From an uncultured Clostridia bacterium (GTDB lineage: Bacteria; Bacillota; Clostridia; Oscillospirales; Acutalibacteraceae), in assembly GCA_947170465.1 (NCBI GenBank), contig CAMVTS010000016.1, positions 1 through 45,412 of the forward strand: a stretch of 45,412 nucleotides of DNA. Direction: 5' to 3'. Both the position numbers and the translations under genes were made by a program. Shown here one piece after another: positions 1 to 7,406 of the stretch. The first letter of the stretch is position 1. Each line of letters begins with the position of its first letter. Under the pieces are notes generated by a model. That model was not told where the DNA came from. It was given only the letters and a program-made list of their open reading frames with translations, and searched no databases.

Positions 1-83
1 TGCGTTCTCTATTATATCTCTGTTTAAAAATTTTGTCAAGGTCTTTTTTCACAAATCTTGAATGTTTTATTCATAAAGAAAAA

Positions 84-113
84 GCCTTCCAACACTTTAA
101 AGTGTCGAAAGGC
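84..113 (-). terminator. Rho-independent terminator-like hairpin
   Basis: Arms beginning GCCTT and ending AAGGC enclose a perfect core of ACACTTT/AAAGTGT. On the minus strand the stem is followed by TTTTTCTTT. It lies downstream of the AAC(3)-like gene and the permease remnant and probably ends that minus-strand transcript. Confidence 0.75.
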
Positions 114-255
114 ATAAAGATAAATGGTCACATCATGAATATCAAATGAGAGAAAAATAAAATTTACCTTAAACTCATGTCTATAGGTAACTAAATCCCA
201 CAATATCTTTTTTACAATAATTATTCCACTTTTCGCATCTTATACCGGGTTTGCA

Positions 256-346
256 TTATTTAACCGCACCGTCAGACACTCCGGCAACAAGAAACTTTGA
301 AAGCGAGAAACTTTACAGTTGTTTTTTTAATAATTGTTTTTATCAT
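256..346 (-). pseudogene. Remnant of a sugar ABC transporter permease (start and tail only)
   Basis: An ATG at 346 with an AGGAGG site (overlapping the end of the AAC(3)-like gene) opens a short basic reading frame starting MIKTIIKKTTVKFLA that stops after 22 codons. In a shifted frame the stretch just upstream of the TAA at 256-258 reads KFLVAGVSDGAVK. This resembles the conserved C-terminus of MalG-type permeases, which often end in a G-x-x-x-GAVKG pattern. I infer a permease gene that lost almost its whole middle. The rest of 1-348 holds only the hairpin at 84-113; I see no other gene there. The match rests on about 13 residues, so the family call is tentative. Confidence 0.35.
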
Positions 347-348
347 CT

Positions 349-1158
349 TTAGTCCTCCTGATGTTTGTTATTAACTCTGTTTTTCTCAATCCAACCAACG
401 GCAAAATCCACAAGCTCTCTTTGCTTCATAAGCCGCAGAGTTGCATTTCCCAGCGTAGCCTTTTTAACTTCACAGTTTTCTTCAAAGGCTGTACCAATCT
501 GCTCAAAATCCTCGCCGTCAACATAGAGCGTGTCATATGCCTTCCACACTCTCTTTTCGTTTTCCATAACAGCACTGTATTCCGTACAGAGATGCTTGCC
601 CGGATACTCTGCCCTTGCATCAGCAAGATGCAGAGAGGTATTCTTGTCATACCCAACTCCTATAAGAAGCACATATGCATCAAGCTCATAAAGCTTTCCG
701 ACAGGAGAACCGTCCCCGAAAATATTCGACAAATCATGCCCCTGCGTCAAATACTTTGCATATTTGCCAAATGCCGCTACTGACCTTGCGGGATGGTCGC
801 TGCGAATAGTTCCGTTCCACAGTCGAAACATCTCTGCCACTGCCCCCATTGTATTGGTCGGTGTAACATCCTTATCATACGGCGGCCAATTATCACGTAT
901 GGTCTGCCAGCAATCCACATCCACCTCCCAATGCACTCCTGATTCGGGATCAAGATTTTTCCACGATTGTGATGGCATCATAATTGTACCGTCATTTCCA
1001 ACTGCTTCAATCAAAGCTTCAATAATGGTCTGAGCACCTCCGCAAACATAGCCTATACTGCTAAGGGACGTATGTACCATTATCACTTGTCCTGATTTCA
1101 ATCCCAACTTCTCAAATGTATTAAGCACATCTGATTTAAGAATAAGTTTTTTCTCCAT
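349..1158 (-). CDS. AAC(3)-family aminoglycoside N-acetyltransferase-like protein
   Basis: This 269-residue protein belongs to the Antibiotic_NAT fold, which moves an acetyl group from acetyl-CoA to the 3-amino group of aminoglycosides such as gentamicin. The start is well placed: AAAGGAATGACGA precedes ATG. The N-terminal segment VMVHTSLSSIGYVCGG-like (about residues 26-42) and the segment SDHPARSVAAFG (about 120-131) match the conserved acetyl-CoA and catalytic regions. Length is normal for the family. Many clostridial members have little activity on clinical drugs, so resistance is an inference. It sits at the end of a minus-strand series after a KTR gene and a LacI regulator, with a terminator hairpin between it and that gene. 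Confidence 0.85.
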   Translation of the reverse strand: MEKKLILKSDVLNTFEKLGLKSGQVIMVHTSLSSIGYVCGGAQTIIEALIEAVGNDGTIMMPSQSWKNLDPESGVHWEVDVDCWQTIRDNWPPYDKDVTPTNTMGAVAEMFRLWNGTIRSDHPARSVAAFGKYAKYLTQGHDLSNIFGDGSPVGKLYELDAYVLLIGVGYDKNTSLHLADARAEYPGKHLCTEYSAVMENEKRVWKAYDTLYVDGEDFEQIGTAFEENCEVKKATLGNATLRLMKQRELVDFAVGWIEKNRVNNKHQED

Positions 1159-1193
1159 TCGTCATTCCTTTCTGCTAAATAGCAATAAAATAA

Positions 1194-1234
1194 GAGCCGA
1201 TGTACTCTGTCATTGCTCACAAGTTCATCGGCTC
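1194..1234 (-). terminator. Terminator overlapping the end of the first KTR gene
   Basis: GAGCCGATG (minus strand, within the last codons of the KTR gene) pairs perfectly with CATCGGCTC and is followed by TTATTTTATT. The coding end E-P-M-N-L forms part of the stem. The same arrangement is found at 5132-5172. Confidence 0.8.
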
Positions 1235-1426
1235 TGCGTCTGATGCGTCCGGCTCTTCAATGACTGAAATATTCATTCTTGTAACACTTATTACTGTTTC
1301 CCTCTTACACTTTGGACAAAACAAAGGAAAATTTCTGATTACAGTATCTATTGTCATCCTGGTCCTTGTCTTGTTTTTGCAAACCGGGCATATTATCCAA
1401 TCTGATTTTTCTTTGAAAATAGCCAC
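1217..1426 (-). CDS. Cysteine-rich KTR domain protein, copy 1
   Basis: A small protein of up to 69 residues with two CxxC knuckles: CPVCKNKTRTR near the N-terminus and CPKCKRETV in the middle. This is a typical zinc ribbon with the K-T-R signature. KTR proteins are common as tiny companions of resistance and transport genes on Gram-positive mobile elements; their function is not established. The start is ambiguous: AAGGAGG abuts the GTG at 1426, so translation may begin at the in-frame ATT at 1420, five bases after the site. A second copy lies in opposite orientation at 4946-5149 and ends with the same five residues. Confidence 0.8.
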   Translation of the reverse strand: MAIFKEKSDWIICPVCKNKTRTRMTIDTVIRNFPLFCPKCKRETVISVTRMNISVIEEPDASDAEPMNL

Positions 1427-1469
1427 CTCCTTACCTTATCCTATACATCGTATCAAGAATCCGGATGCA

Positions 1470-2477
1470 TCAATTTAACTCTTTTACACTTTCTCCTATT
1501 AAAAGCTTTACCGGTATACACAAATTCTCAGTCGCTTCGTTGTTATTAATCATCTTAACCAATAATGATATTGCTGTTTGCGCACGAAGTAGATTATTCT
1601 GTGCAACTGTAGTAAGCTTTGGAGTAATATCAGATGCTTCTCTGCTGCCGTCAAACCCCACTATAGAGATTTCATCAGGAATTATTATTCCATGTCGACG
1701 CAAAAAGCGCATAAGCTCAATTGCGTAATAGTCAGACACGGCAAATATGGCAGTGTGTCTTTTTAACTCATCAAGTTTTGAAAGGTAGAATTCTTCTCTT
1801 TCATCTGCTTCCATAGGTATTTTTAAAAAATCCGCTTTGAGGTTTAGTCCTTCGCATAGTCCTTTATACCTCATAAGGTCCATACACACATCATTATCGG
1901 CAATACATAGGACTTGGTTATGACCCATACTCTTGAGATATTCACCAACCTGCCTGCCTCCGTCGAAATCATCAATTGTAATGTTGCCAAAACGATTCTG
2001 AACATCGGCAAACCCATCATAAATCACAAACGGCACACGAATATGATCCCTTAGATCCTGATACTCATCCTCACAAAAGCCTATGATTACAACGCCGTCC
2101 AAATTCCACATTGATGCAAATCTTACAATTTCCGAGATCTTCTTCGCTTTTTTAAGCATCATAAAATATCCGCACAATTCTATTTCGTCAGACAAGTGAT
2201 TTATTGCTGCTGAAATAAACAAATCTTCAAAGGTATGCCCTTCGTATTTCGGATGGTCATTTACTATAACTCCGATAATTCTGGAATTATTACGCGCGAG
2301 CAATGTTGCCGCCATATTGGGAATATAGCCGCGCTCCTCAAGCTTTTGCTCAACTTTTTTTACTGTCCTGTCGGAAATCTTTTTTGTCTTGCCGTGAAGC
2401 ACATTAGATACTGTCGCCGTACTGACTCCGAGCTCCTCCGCTATATCTTTTATTCTTACCTTATTTTCGTCCCACAT
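1470..2477 (-). CDS. LacI-family transcriptional regulator
   Basis: A 335-residue LacI/GalR-type repressor. The N-terminal helix-turn-helix reads IKDIAEELGVSTATVSNVL (about residues 9-27) and is followed by a hinge region and a periplasmic-binding-protein-like sugar-sensing domain (for example IIGVIVNDHPKYEG, and VSIVGFDG-like IVGFDGSREASD near residue 285). GAGGAAAG precedes the ATG. It is the last gene but one of a minus-strand run that starts with the MATE gene, and a tiny 41-residue gene overlaps its start. The permease remnant at 256-346 could be all that is left of a sugar uptake operon it once controlled; that link is inference. Confidence 0.92.
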   Translation of the reverse strand: MWDENKVRIKDIAEELGVSTATVSNVLHGKTKKISDRTVKKVEQKLEERGYIPNMAATLLARNNSRIIGVIVNDHPKYEGHTFEDLFISAAINHLSDEIELCGYFMMLKKAKKISEIVRFASMWNLDGVVIIGFCEDEYQDLRDHIRVPFVIYDGFADVQNRFGNITIDDFDGGRQVGEYLKSMGHNQVLCIADNDVCMDLMRYKGLCEGLNLKADFLKIPMEADEREEFYLSKLDELKRHTAIFAVSDYYAIELMRFLRRHGIIIPDEISIVGFDGSREASDITPKLTTVAQNNLLRAQTAISLLVKMINNNEATENLCIPVKLLIGESVKELN

Positions 2478-2586
2478 TAACTTTCCTCATTTCTTTTGGA
2501 TAGATTATGACAATTCTTAATCCTAAAATACTCAATACAAAAGAAACTATACCGAGAGCTTTAGCAGTTTTTTCTTTTTTATCCAT
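2461..2586 (-). CDS. Small hydrophobic protein (41 aa), unknown
   Basis: ATG at 2586 follows GAGGTGAT, a strong ribosome binding site with five bases of spacing. The predicted 41-residue product starts MDKKEKTAKALGIVSF, has one hydrophobic stretch (about residues 11-27) and a basic tail ending NVGRK. It overlaps the start of the LacI gene by 17 bases, which suggests translational coupling. I do not recognise the family. The good ribosome binding site and the charge pattern of a small membrane peptide support it; its size is the main doubt. Confidence 0.5.
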   Translation of the reverse strand: MDKKEKTAKALGIVSFVLSILGLRIVIIYPKEMRKVNVGRK

Positions 2587-2595
2587 ATCATCACC

Positions 2596-2757
2596 TCACC
2601 ATCTTGGTCTTGCAATGCCGAGCTTTAACAGCACAATCCATAATAATGCTGTAATAATAATCATCAGTAACAGCCGTACATTTGACAGATTAAATATATG
2701 TTTTGAATTTAACCTTTTAATCTTTTCCTTAATAAGTTTCAAATCTTTTTCATCCAT
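2596..2757 (-). CDS. Small single-pass membrane protein (53 aa), unknown
   Basis: The reading frame from ATG 2757 begins MDEKDLKLIKEKIKRLN, an amphipathic charged helix. A strongly hydrophobic segment LLLMIIITALLWIVLLKLG (about residues 30-48) then makes a plausible transmembrane helix. It overlaps the end of the MATE gene by 19 bases and is followed after 9 bases by the 41-residue gene, giving a tight chain MATE, 53 aa, 41 aa, LacI. The ribosome binding site is weak, so it may depend on coupling to the MATE gene. No family recognised. Confidence 0.5.
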   Translation of the reverse strand: MDEKDLKLIKEKIKRLNSKHIFNLSNVRLLLMIIITALLWIVLLKLGIARPRW

Positions 2758-4073
2758 TTCTTTCTTATAAAAACAATCCATGTCAATATCAAACGCACAC
2801 ATTCCTCCATTGAAAGGATAAAATATACAATCGGGATAGGTAAGTTCCAAGCATAGGCACTTAACAGCGCAAGTGGAACGCCTACTCCCCATGTGCCGAT
2901 TAACTCGATAATCATGACCACTCGTGTTTGTCCGCCGCTTTTAATTATACCACCGCCAAGAATCATATTTGTCACCTTTATTGGCGATACGACTGCAAAT
3001 ACCAGTAATATCTGCTGTGCGGTCTGCTTTACGATTTTTTCAACATTGTAGGTATCAGTATAAAAATTCATTAGATACATCAAAGCAGCAGACAGTACAC
3101 ATGACCCGATGAATCCATATAATATCATACTTTTTGATTTTTTATAAGCAGAATCAAACTCTCCCCTACCAAGTTCTTTGCCAATTAAGATTCCGGAAGC
3201 TTGTGCCAATCCGCTGAGTGCTCCTATCATCAAGCCCTGAATCGGATATGTAAGCGTCATTCCGGCACATTCAAGTGTACCGATGTGTCCATAGATAGAA
3301 GCATACACATTCTCACTTAAGCTCCACATAAATTCGGTTACAAGAATCGGTAAAAGTATAGCAACATATTTTCCATAAGTCATTTTTGTAAGCTTTACGG
3401 AAAAAGTGAATTCTATTTTTTTATTTCTGCATACAACAATCAAACTTATTATCAACAAAAGCGTATTAAAAAGCTGAGAAGCAACTGTCGCTATACCTGC
3501 GCCGTTAACTCCCATAGCGGCAATTCCAAATTTTCCAAAAATCAATACATAATTCAAGCCGGTATTGACGGCATTCGAAATAATGCTGAATATTAACGGC
3601 AAAACCGCTTTATCCATACATCGCAAGCGAGTAGAAATCAGCATATCTATTGCATAAGGTAAAAAACCGAACGAAATAATCGTTAAATATTCAGACGCAG
3701 ATTTTATCGTCTGATTATCAGTTGAGTAAAGTCCCATTAACTGAGTCGGAAGTAACAGGCACGCTGACATAAATACTACAGCAATAATCACTGAAATAGA
3801 AGTATTAAGACAAAAGCTGCGGTTAACCTCTTTTTCGTCCTTTGCGCCAATATACTGTGAAATCATTATTCCTGCCACTGAAACAACCGCTCCGATAACC
3901 ACTGCGTAGAGGGATGAAAGCTTTCCGGCAATGCCTACTGCGGCGACACTTGTGCTTCCCAAATTACCGACCATTACCTGATCAACAATACTAAATGAAG
4001 ATTGCAGCATACATTGAAGAGCGACAGGGATGGCTATTTTCATTACCGATTTTACGAATGAATTTGACCGCAT
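2739..4073 (-). CDS. MATE-family efflux transporter
   Basis: A membrane protein of about 444 residues with 12 hydrophobic segments and the two-fold MATE architecture (for example ALQCMLQSSFSIVDQVMVGNLG near the N-terminus, with the VDQVMVG loop typical of the family). MATE proteins expel cationic drugs using Na+ or H+ gradients. GGAG lies 8 bases before the second ATG (4073), so I prefer that over the ATG at 4079. It is transcribed away from a TetR regulator, and two near-identical palindromes lie in the 241-base gap, so the TetR protein probably represses both. Confidence 0.92.
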   Translation of the reverse strand: MRSNSFVKSVMKIAIPVALQCMLQSSFSIVDQVMVGNLGSTSVAAVGIAGKLSSLYAVVIGAVVSVAGIMISQYIGAKDEKEVNRSFCLNTSISVIIAVVFMSACLLLPTQLMGLYSTDNQTIKSASEYLTIISFGFLPYAIDMLISTRLRCMDKAVLPLIFSIISNAVNTGLNYVLIFGKFGIAAMGVNGAGIATVASQLFNTLLLIISLIVVCRNKKIEFTFSVKLTKMTYGKYVAILLPILVTEFMWSLSENVYASIYGHIGTLECAGMTLTYPIQGLMIGALSGLAQASGILIGKELGRGEFDSAYKKSKSMILYGFIGSCVLSAALMYLMNFYTDTYNVEKIVKQTAQQILLVFAVVSPIKVTNMILGGGIIKSGGQTRVVMIIELIGTWGVGVPLALLSAYAWNLPIPIVYFILSMEECVRLILTWIVFIRKKWMKKI

Positions 4074-4135
4074 AAACATCTCTCCGAATATAGTCTTTCA
4101 ATGAGATTATAAGATAGAGATACTGATGTTTCAAT

Positions 4136-4153
4136 AGGTTAATCGCGTAACCT
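4136..4153. promoter_or_regulatory. Candidate TetR operator O1
   Basis: AGGTTAATCGCGTAACCT is an inverted repeat (AGGTTA/TAACCT, 6-base spacer) 63 bases upstream of the MATE start. It shares AGGTTAATnGCG with a second palindrome at 4266-4284. Confidence 0.65.
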
Positions 4154-4230
4154 CAAACAAAATAATACGTGAATTTTTATGCATCATGTCAATATTCATC
4201 TGATCTAATCATATATCTAAACTTTAATCC

Positions 4231-4259
4231 TTGACAATTTTATAAAAACATGATATATT
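4231..4259 (+). promoter_or_regulatory. Sigma-A type promoter of the TetR gene
   Basis: TTGACA (4231-4236), a 17-base spacer, then TATATT (4254-4259). The downstream palindrome at 4266-4284 covers the expected transcription start, which fits autorepression. Confidence 0.75.
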
Positions 4260-4265
4260 GGACAA

Positions 4266-4284
4266 AGGTTAATGGCGTTAACTT
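4266..4284. promoter_or_regulatory. Candidate TetR operator O2
   Basis: AGGTTAATGGCGTTAACTT is an imperfect palindrome immediately after the -10 box of the TetR promoter. Its left half and core match O1 at 4136-4153. Confidence 0.65.
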
Positions 4285-4314
4285 ATCAAATCAATACCGT
4301 TGCGGAGGTCAATC

Positions 4315-4929
4315 ATGCCGGCAAAAAAAGGTAATACGCCGAGTAAGATATTGAATATTGCCCGAGGGATTTTCCTGCAAAACAGTTTTCAAGGCACATC
4401 CATGCAGCAGATTGCTGATGCTGTGGGTATTTCTGCTCCCGGTATCTATAAGCACTTCGATAGTAAAGAAGCTCTGTTTTCTGCTTTGGTTGATCCGCTT
4501 ATAGAGAGAATACGAGAAATACTACACCTTGCTGAAAACGAAAAGGATGAAATGTTTGAGTTGGAACAAACAGACAAGGTTTGGGACAAGGACAAAATCT
4601 TTTCCGAAACACTTGATTTCATCTATGAGAATTTCGACGGTATGAAGCTGCTGATTTGCTGTGCGGATGGAACACGTTATGAAAACATCGTAGACCGTGT
4701 CGCAGACTACGAAACACAAATTGTTTTTCATACTTTGCCGGAATTAAGGGAAAAAGGATTCTCCATTCCTTTGATTAAGAAGGAAACTATTTCGCTTATG
4801 ATGCGAAATCAATATCGTACCTATGTGGAATTCATTAGAAATGATTTTTCAAGAGAAGAAGCAGACATCTATATAAAGACTGCAGGCGCGTTTTTTACAT
4901 CCGGCTGGAGAGCTTTATTGGGTTTCTGA
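4315..4929 (+). CDS. TetR-family repressor, likely of the MATE gene
   Basis: A protein of about 204 residues starting MPAKKGNTPSKILNIARGIF. GGAGG at 4304-4308 fixes the ATG at 4315. The helix-turn-helix is GTSMQQIADAVGISAPGIYK-like (about residues 27-46), followed by the family's HFDSKEALF motif; the rest is the variable ligand-binding domain. It is divergent from the MATE gene with shared palindromes between them, so it probably controls drug-inducible expression of the exporter. A KTR gene follows 16 bases later and may be cotranscribed. Confidence 0.9.
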   Translation: MPAKKGNTPSKILNIARGIFLQNSFQGTSMQQIADAVGISAPGIYKHFDSKEALFSALVDPLIERIREILHLAENEKDEMFELEQTDKVWDKDKIFSETLDFIYENFDGMKLLICCADGTRYENIVDRVADYETQIVFHTLPELREKGFSIPLIKKETISLMMRNQYRTYVEFIRNDFSREEADIYIKTAGAFFTSGWRALLGF

Positions 4930-4945
4930 TAGAAGGGATAACAAT

Positions 4946-5149
4946 ATGAATCACTATAAAGTCACATGGGTGCTTTGCCCTATTTGCGGCAATAAAACCC
5001 GTACGAAGGTCAGACCGGATACCGTACTTGAAAACTTTCCGCTTTTTTGCCCCAAGTGTAAAAAAGAAACGATGATCAATCTTATAAAACAAAATATATC
5101 AGTCATCAAAGAGCCGGACGCTTTAGACGCAGAGCCGATGAACTTGTGA
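4946..5149 (+). CDS. Cysteine-rich KTR domain protein, copy 2
   Basis: 67 residues with CPICGNKTRTK and CPKCKKETM zinc knuckles. Most residues match copy 1 at 1217-1426, and both end NISVI-x-EPDA-x-DAEPMNL. GAAGGGATAAC precedes the ATG. Its last codons form one arm of a terminator. It is probably cotranscribed with the TetR gene. Function is unknown; a metal-binding or nucleic-acid-binding role is only suggested by the zinc-ribbon shape. Confidence 0.8.
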   Translation: MNHYKVTWVLCPICGNKTRTKVRPDTVLENFPLFCPKCKKETMINLIKQNISVIKEPDALDAEPMNL

Positions 5150-5172
5150 GCAATCACAAAGTACATCGGCTC
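5132..5172 (+). terminator. Terminator overlapping the end of the second KTR gene
   Basis: GAGCCGATG pairs with CATCGGCTC and is followed by TTTATTTTC. The arms and much of the loop are the same as in the mirrored copy at 1194-1234. Confidence 0.8.
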
Positions 5173-5225
5173 TTTATTTTCAGCGAGGTGAAAGATATGA
5201 AAAATCTTCTAAGGAGGGAAAAATA

Positions 5226-5396
5226 ATGCGCCATATTGTAATACGTCTGGCCGTAGGTATCATCTGGCTGATTGCCGCTGTTGTATGCTGTGTGCAGAAC
5301 AACTATCCCTTTGCCGGACTGTATGCTGTTTTGGGTATCGCCTTTCTTCTCAGCGCCTATACTGGTTGGAAAAGGGAAAAGAACAAGCGGAGGTGA
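5226..5396 (+). CDS. Small two-pass membrane protein (56 aa) heading an ABC exporter cassette
   Basis: ATG at 5226 follows AAGGAGGGAAAATA, an excellent ribosome binding site. The product MRHIVIRLAVGIIWLIAAVV... has two hydrophobic segments (about residues 5-22 and 29-46) separated by a short polar loop, and a basic end KREKNKRR. It ends four bases before the start of the ATPase gene, and the GGAGG for that gene lies in its last codons. I do not recognise a family. Placement suggests an accessory subunit or regulator peptide of the ABC transporter that follows. Confidence 0.6.
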   Translation: MRHIVIRLAVGIIWLIAAVVCCVQNNYPFAGLYAVLGIAFLLSAYTGWKREKNKRR

Positions 5397-5400
5397 TGAG

Positions 5401-6099
5401 ATGGAGGACTTAACCCTTCTGACCATCGACAGATTAAACGTGTGGTACTCGCCGGGGAAAAACGTACTGGACAATTTCTCATTGGAGCTTGGCGACCATG
5501 AAATCGTTGGTCTGATCGGACTGAACGGTGCCGGAAAGACGACCTTTATCAAAACACTCTCCGGGCTGATTAGCAGCTTTCAAATCGGCACGGCCAAGTG
5601 GCAGGGGGAAGCATTTTCTTTTCAGGACAGGACGTTCAAGGAAAACCGATATACCGTATTCGCGGAAGATCATTCTTTTGGATATTTCACCTTTCGTGAG
5701 TATCTTTCTTATGCGGCGGCGTCCTACGGCGTGAAACAGCCGGATTTTTCAGCACTGGTGCGGGGCTTCCACTTTGAAGATTACATTGACGTACTGCTGA
5801 AAGAACTGTCAACGGGAAATCTGAAAAAGGCATATTTGATGACCGCCTTTGCGCTCCATCCGAAGCTGCTTCTTTTGGACGAGCCGTGGAGCGGCCTCGA
5901 CTTCCAAAGCACGGAATATCTATACGAGCTGATAAACGGATACCGGCAATATGGCACGATACTCTTTTCCTCTCACATTTTGGAAAGCATCTGCCTGACC
6001 TCTGACCGTGTGCTTGTATTGGAACAGGGGCGGATACGGAATACCTTTACCGGGCCGGAAATCAACGCTGAAACGATCCGGGAGGTACTCAAGGAATGA
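5401..6099 (+). CDS. ABC transporter ATP-binding protein
   Basis: 232 residues from the ATG at 5401, which sits 7 bases after GGAGG. Longer in-frame starts upstream would overlap the 56-residue gene and lack a site. Walker A is GLNGAGKTT (about residues 40-48) and Walker B is LLLLDEPWSGLD. The signature is LSTGN rather than the usual LSGGQ, which is common in small export-type ATPases of this kind. The H-loop is SSHILESI. It overlaps the permease gene by four bases (ATGA), so the two are translated together. The substrate is unknown; small ATPase plus 410-residue permease is typical of peptide or antibiotic exporters. Confidence 0.93.
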   Translation: MEDLTLLTIDRLNVWYSPGKNVLDNFSLELGDHEIVGLIGLNGAGKTTFIKTLSGLISSFQIGTAKWQGEAFSFQDRTFKENRYTVFAEDHSFGYFTFREYLSYAAASYGVKQPDFSALVRGFHFEDYIDVLLKELSTGNLKKAYLMTAFALHPKLLLLDEPWSGLDFQSTEYLYELINGYRQYGTILFSSHILESICLTSDRVLVLEQGRIRNTFTGPEINAETIREVLKE

Positions 6100-7328
6100 G
6101 CGCGGCGAGAGCGATTTGCAAGCAGTTGTTTGGGGCGAAATACGAGAGGATCGTCAGAAGTCTTTTGGTCAGCGCCATCCTTTTCTTCGCTCTTTTTGGC
6201 GCGGGCGTCCGTATAACAATAGCTCCGTTTATCCTTTATCTGACGGCCACGGCGTTTTCGGCGGGTATCATGTGGCAGACAATCGGCTCAAACCGTCATG
6301 CGGAAACCTTCATGGGGCTGTTTATGCTCCCTTTTCCACGCAACGGCCTGACGCTTTCTTATGTATTGTCCTTTGCCGCCTACACGCTAATCACCAAGTC
6401 GTTTTTCGTGCTGGCGCTGCTGTTTGCGGTCGGCGGGTGGAATGTTGCACAGATGGTGACGGCGCTGCTGTGCGCCGTGAACGGATGCTTGCTGGCGGCG
6501 GCGTGGTACTCCATGCCGATCTGCAAAAAATGGCCGCTTGTGGCGATATGGACTTCGGGCATCGCGGCAGCGATCTTCCTCGCTCCGGGGGCATTGGTCA
6601 TGGCTGTGGCCTGCACCGTGAGCATCGTGATCGCATTTATATTGCTAACGCGGACGGACGCCTATGTTTTTTACCGTTCCGGCCACACACGGCAGGTCGT
6701 AAAGCACAAATCCGGCACGGCAAGCGTATTCGTGTATCTGTTGCGCTATCTCACATCAAATACCAACTATCTTCTCAACACAATCGCGCTCTGCGCCTTT
6801 GCCTGCGTGTTACCCTTTATTCTCGGTCAGCTTAATGGTTTTAACAATATGCCGATGGGCTTTGCCGTATTGAGCTTGAATACGCCGATCTGTACGCTCA
6901 TATCAGGCGATCCCGATACGGAGCAGGGTCTGCGGGCAATGCCCGGGCAGGTCATGCGCTTTTGTACCCAATATTGTCTTTTCATCTTCTGCGCAAACTC
7001 CATGATAAGCGGCATTTACCTAATATGCTGGCAGTTCAGAAACGGTGGCGTCGGCTATATAGAGCTTCTGACCGCTGTGCTGTTTGCCTTGCAGAGTTCC
7101 ATTTTATCTGTGGCGTTGGAGTGGCTTCGTCCGCTTCGCAGATGGAAGGTCGAAACCGATCTGTGGCATCATCCGAGGAAATACCTCGTGCCGGCGGTGA
7201 TGATGCTGATTGCCGGAGTAATTAGTTTGTACCCTATCGCTGTGTGGGTATGGCTGGGTGCTATGATCGTAGAAGTCAGCGGTTTCGCATTTTTGAAAAA
7301 CACAAGAGAGATAAATAAGGAAATGTAA
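6096..7328 (+). CDS. ABC transporter permease, multi-pass membrane protein
   Basis: A 410-residue, strongly hydrophobic protein with about 10-12 predicted transmembrane segments. It is coupled to the ATPase by an ATGA overlap. I see no conserved extracytoplasmic domain and no FtsX signature; it resembles the poorly classified permeases of ABC-2-like exporters. Base composition from about 5.3 to 7.3 kb is clearly more G+C-rich than the surrounding cassettes, which suggests a separate origin. Substrate unknown. Confidence 0.85.
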   Translation: MSAARAICKQLFGAKYERIVRSLLVSAILFFALFGAGVRITIAPFILYLTATAFSAGIMWQTIGSNRHAETFMGLFMLPFPRNGLTLSYVLSFAAYTLITKSFFVLALLFAVGGWNVAQMVTALLCAVNGCLLAAAWYSMPICKKWPLVAIWTSGIAAAIFLAPGALVMAVACTVSIVIAFILLTRTDAYVFYRSGHTRQVVKHKSGTASVFVYLLRYLTSNTNYLLNTIALCAFACVLPFILGQLNGFNNMPMGFAVLSLNTPICTLISGDPDTEQGLRAMPGQVMRFCTQYCLFIFCANSMISGIYLICWQFRNGGVGYIELLTAVLFALQSSILSVALEWLRPLRRWKVETDLWHHPRKYLVPAVMMLIAGVISLYPIAVWVWLGAMIVEVSGFAFLKNTREINKEM

Positions 7329-7406
7329 AATTGGACTACGAATGTTCAAAGCAACACACGTCTGCTTTGAAACAGCCAATTGGCGAGAGCAGAAAGGATG
7401 GAAAGG

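Noticed and set aside
5272..5400. Longer start for the ABC ATPase gene
   Set aside because: No ribosome binding site, would overlap the 56-residue gene, and the ATPase domain begins at ATG 5401.
6008..6835. Long alternative-frame ORF across the ABC permease start
   Set aside because: It lies in the shadow of the ATPase and permease genes, is Arg/Gly/His-rich as expected of a G+C-rich shadow, and has no start signal.
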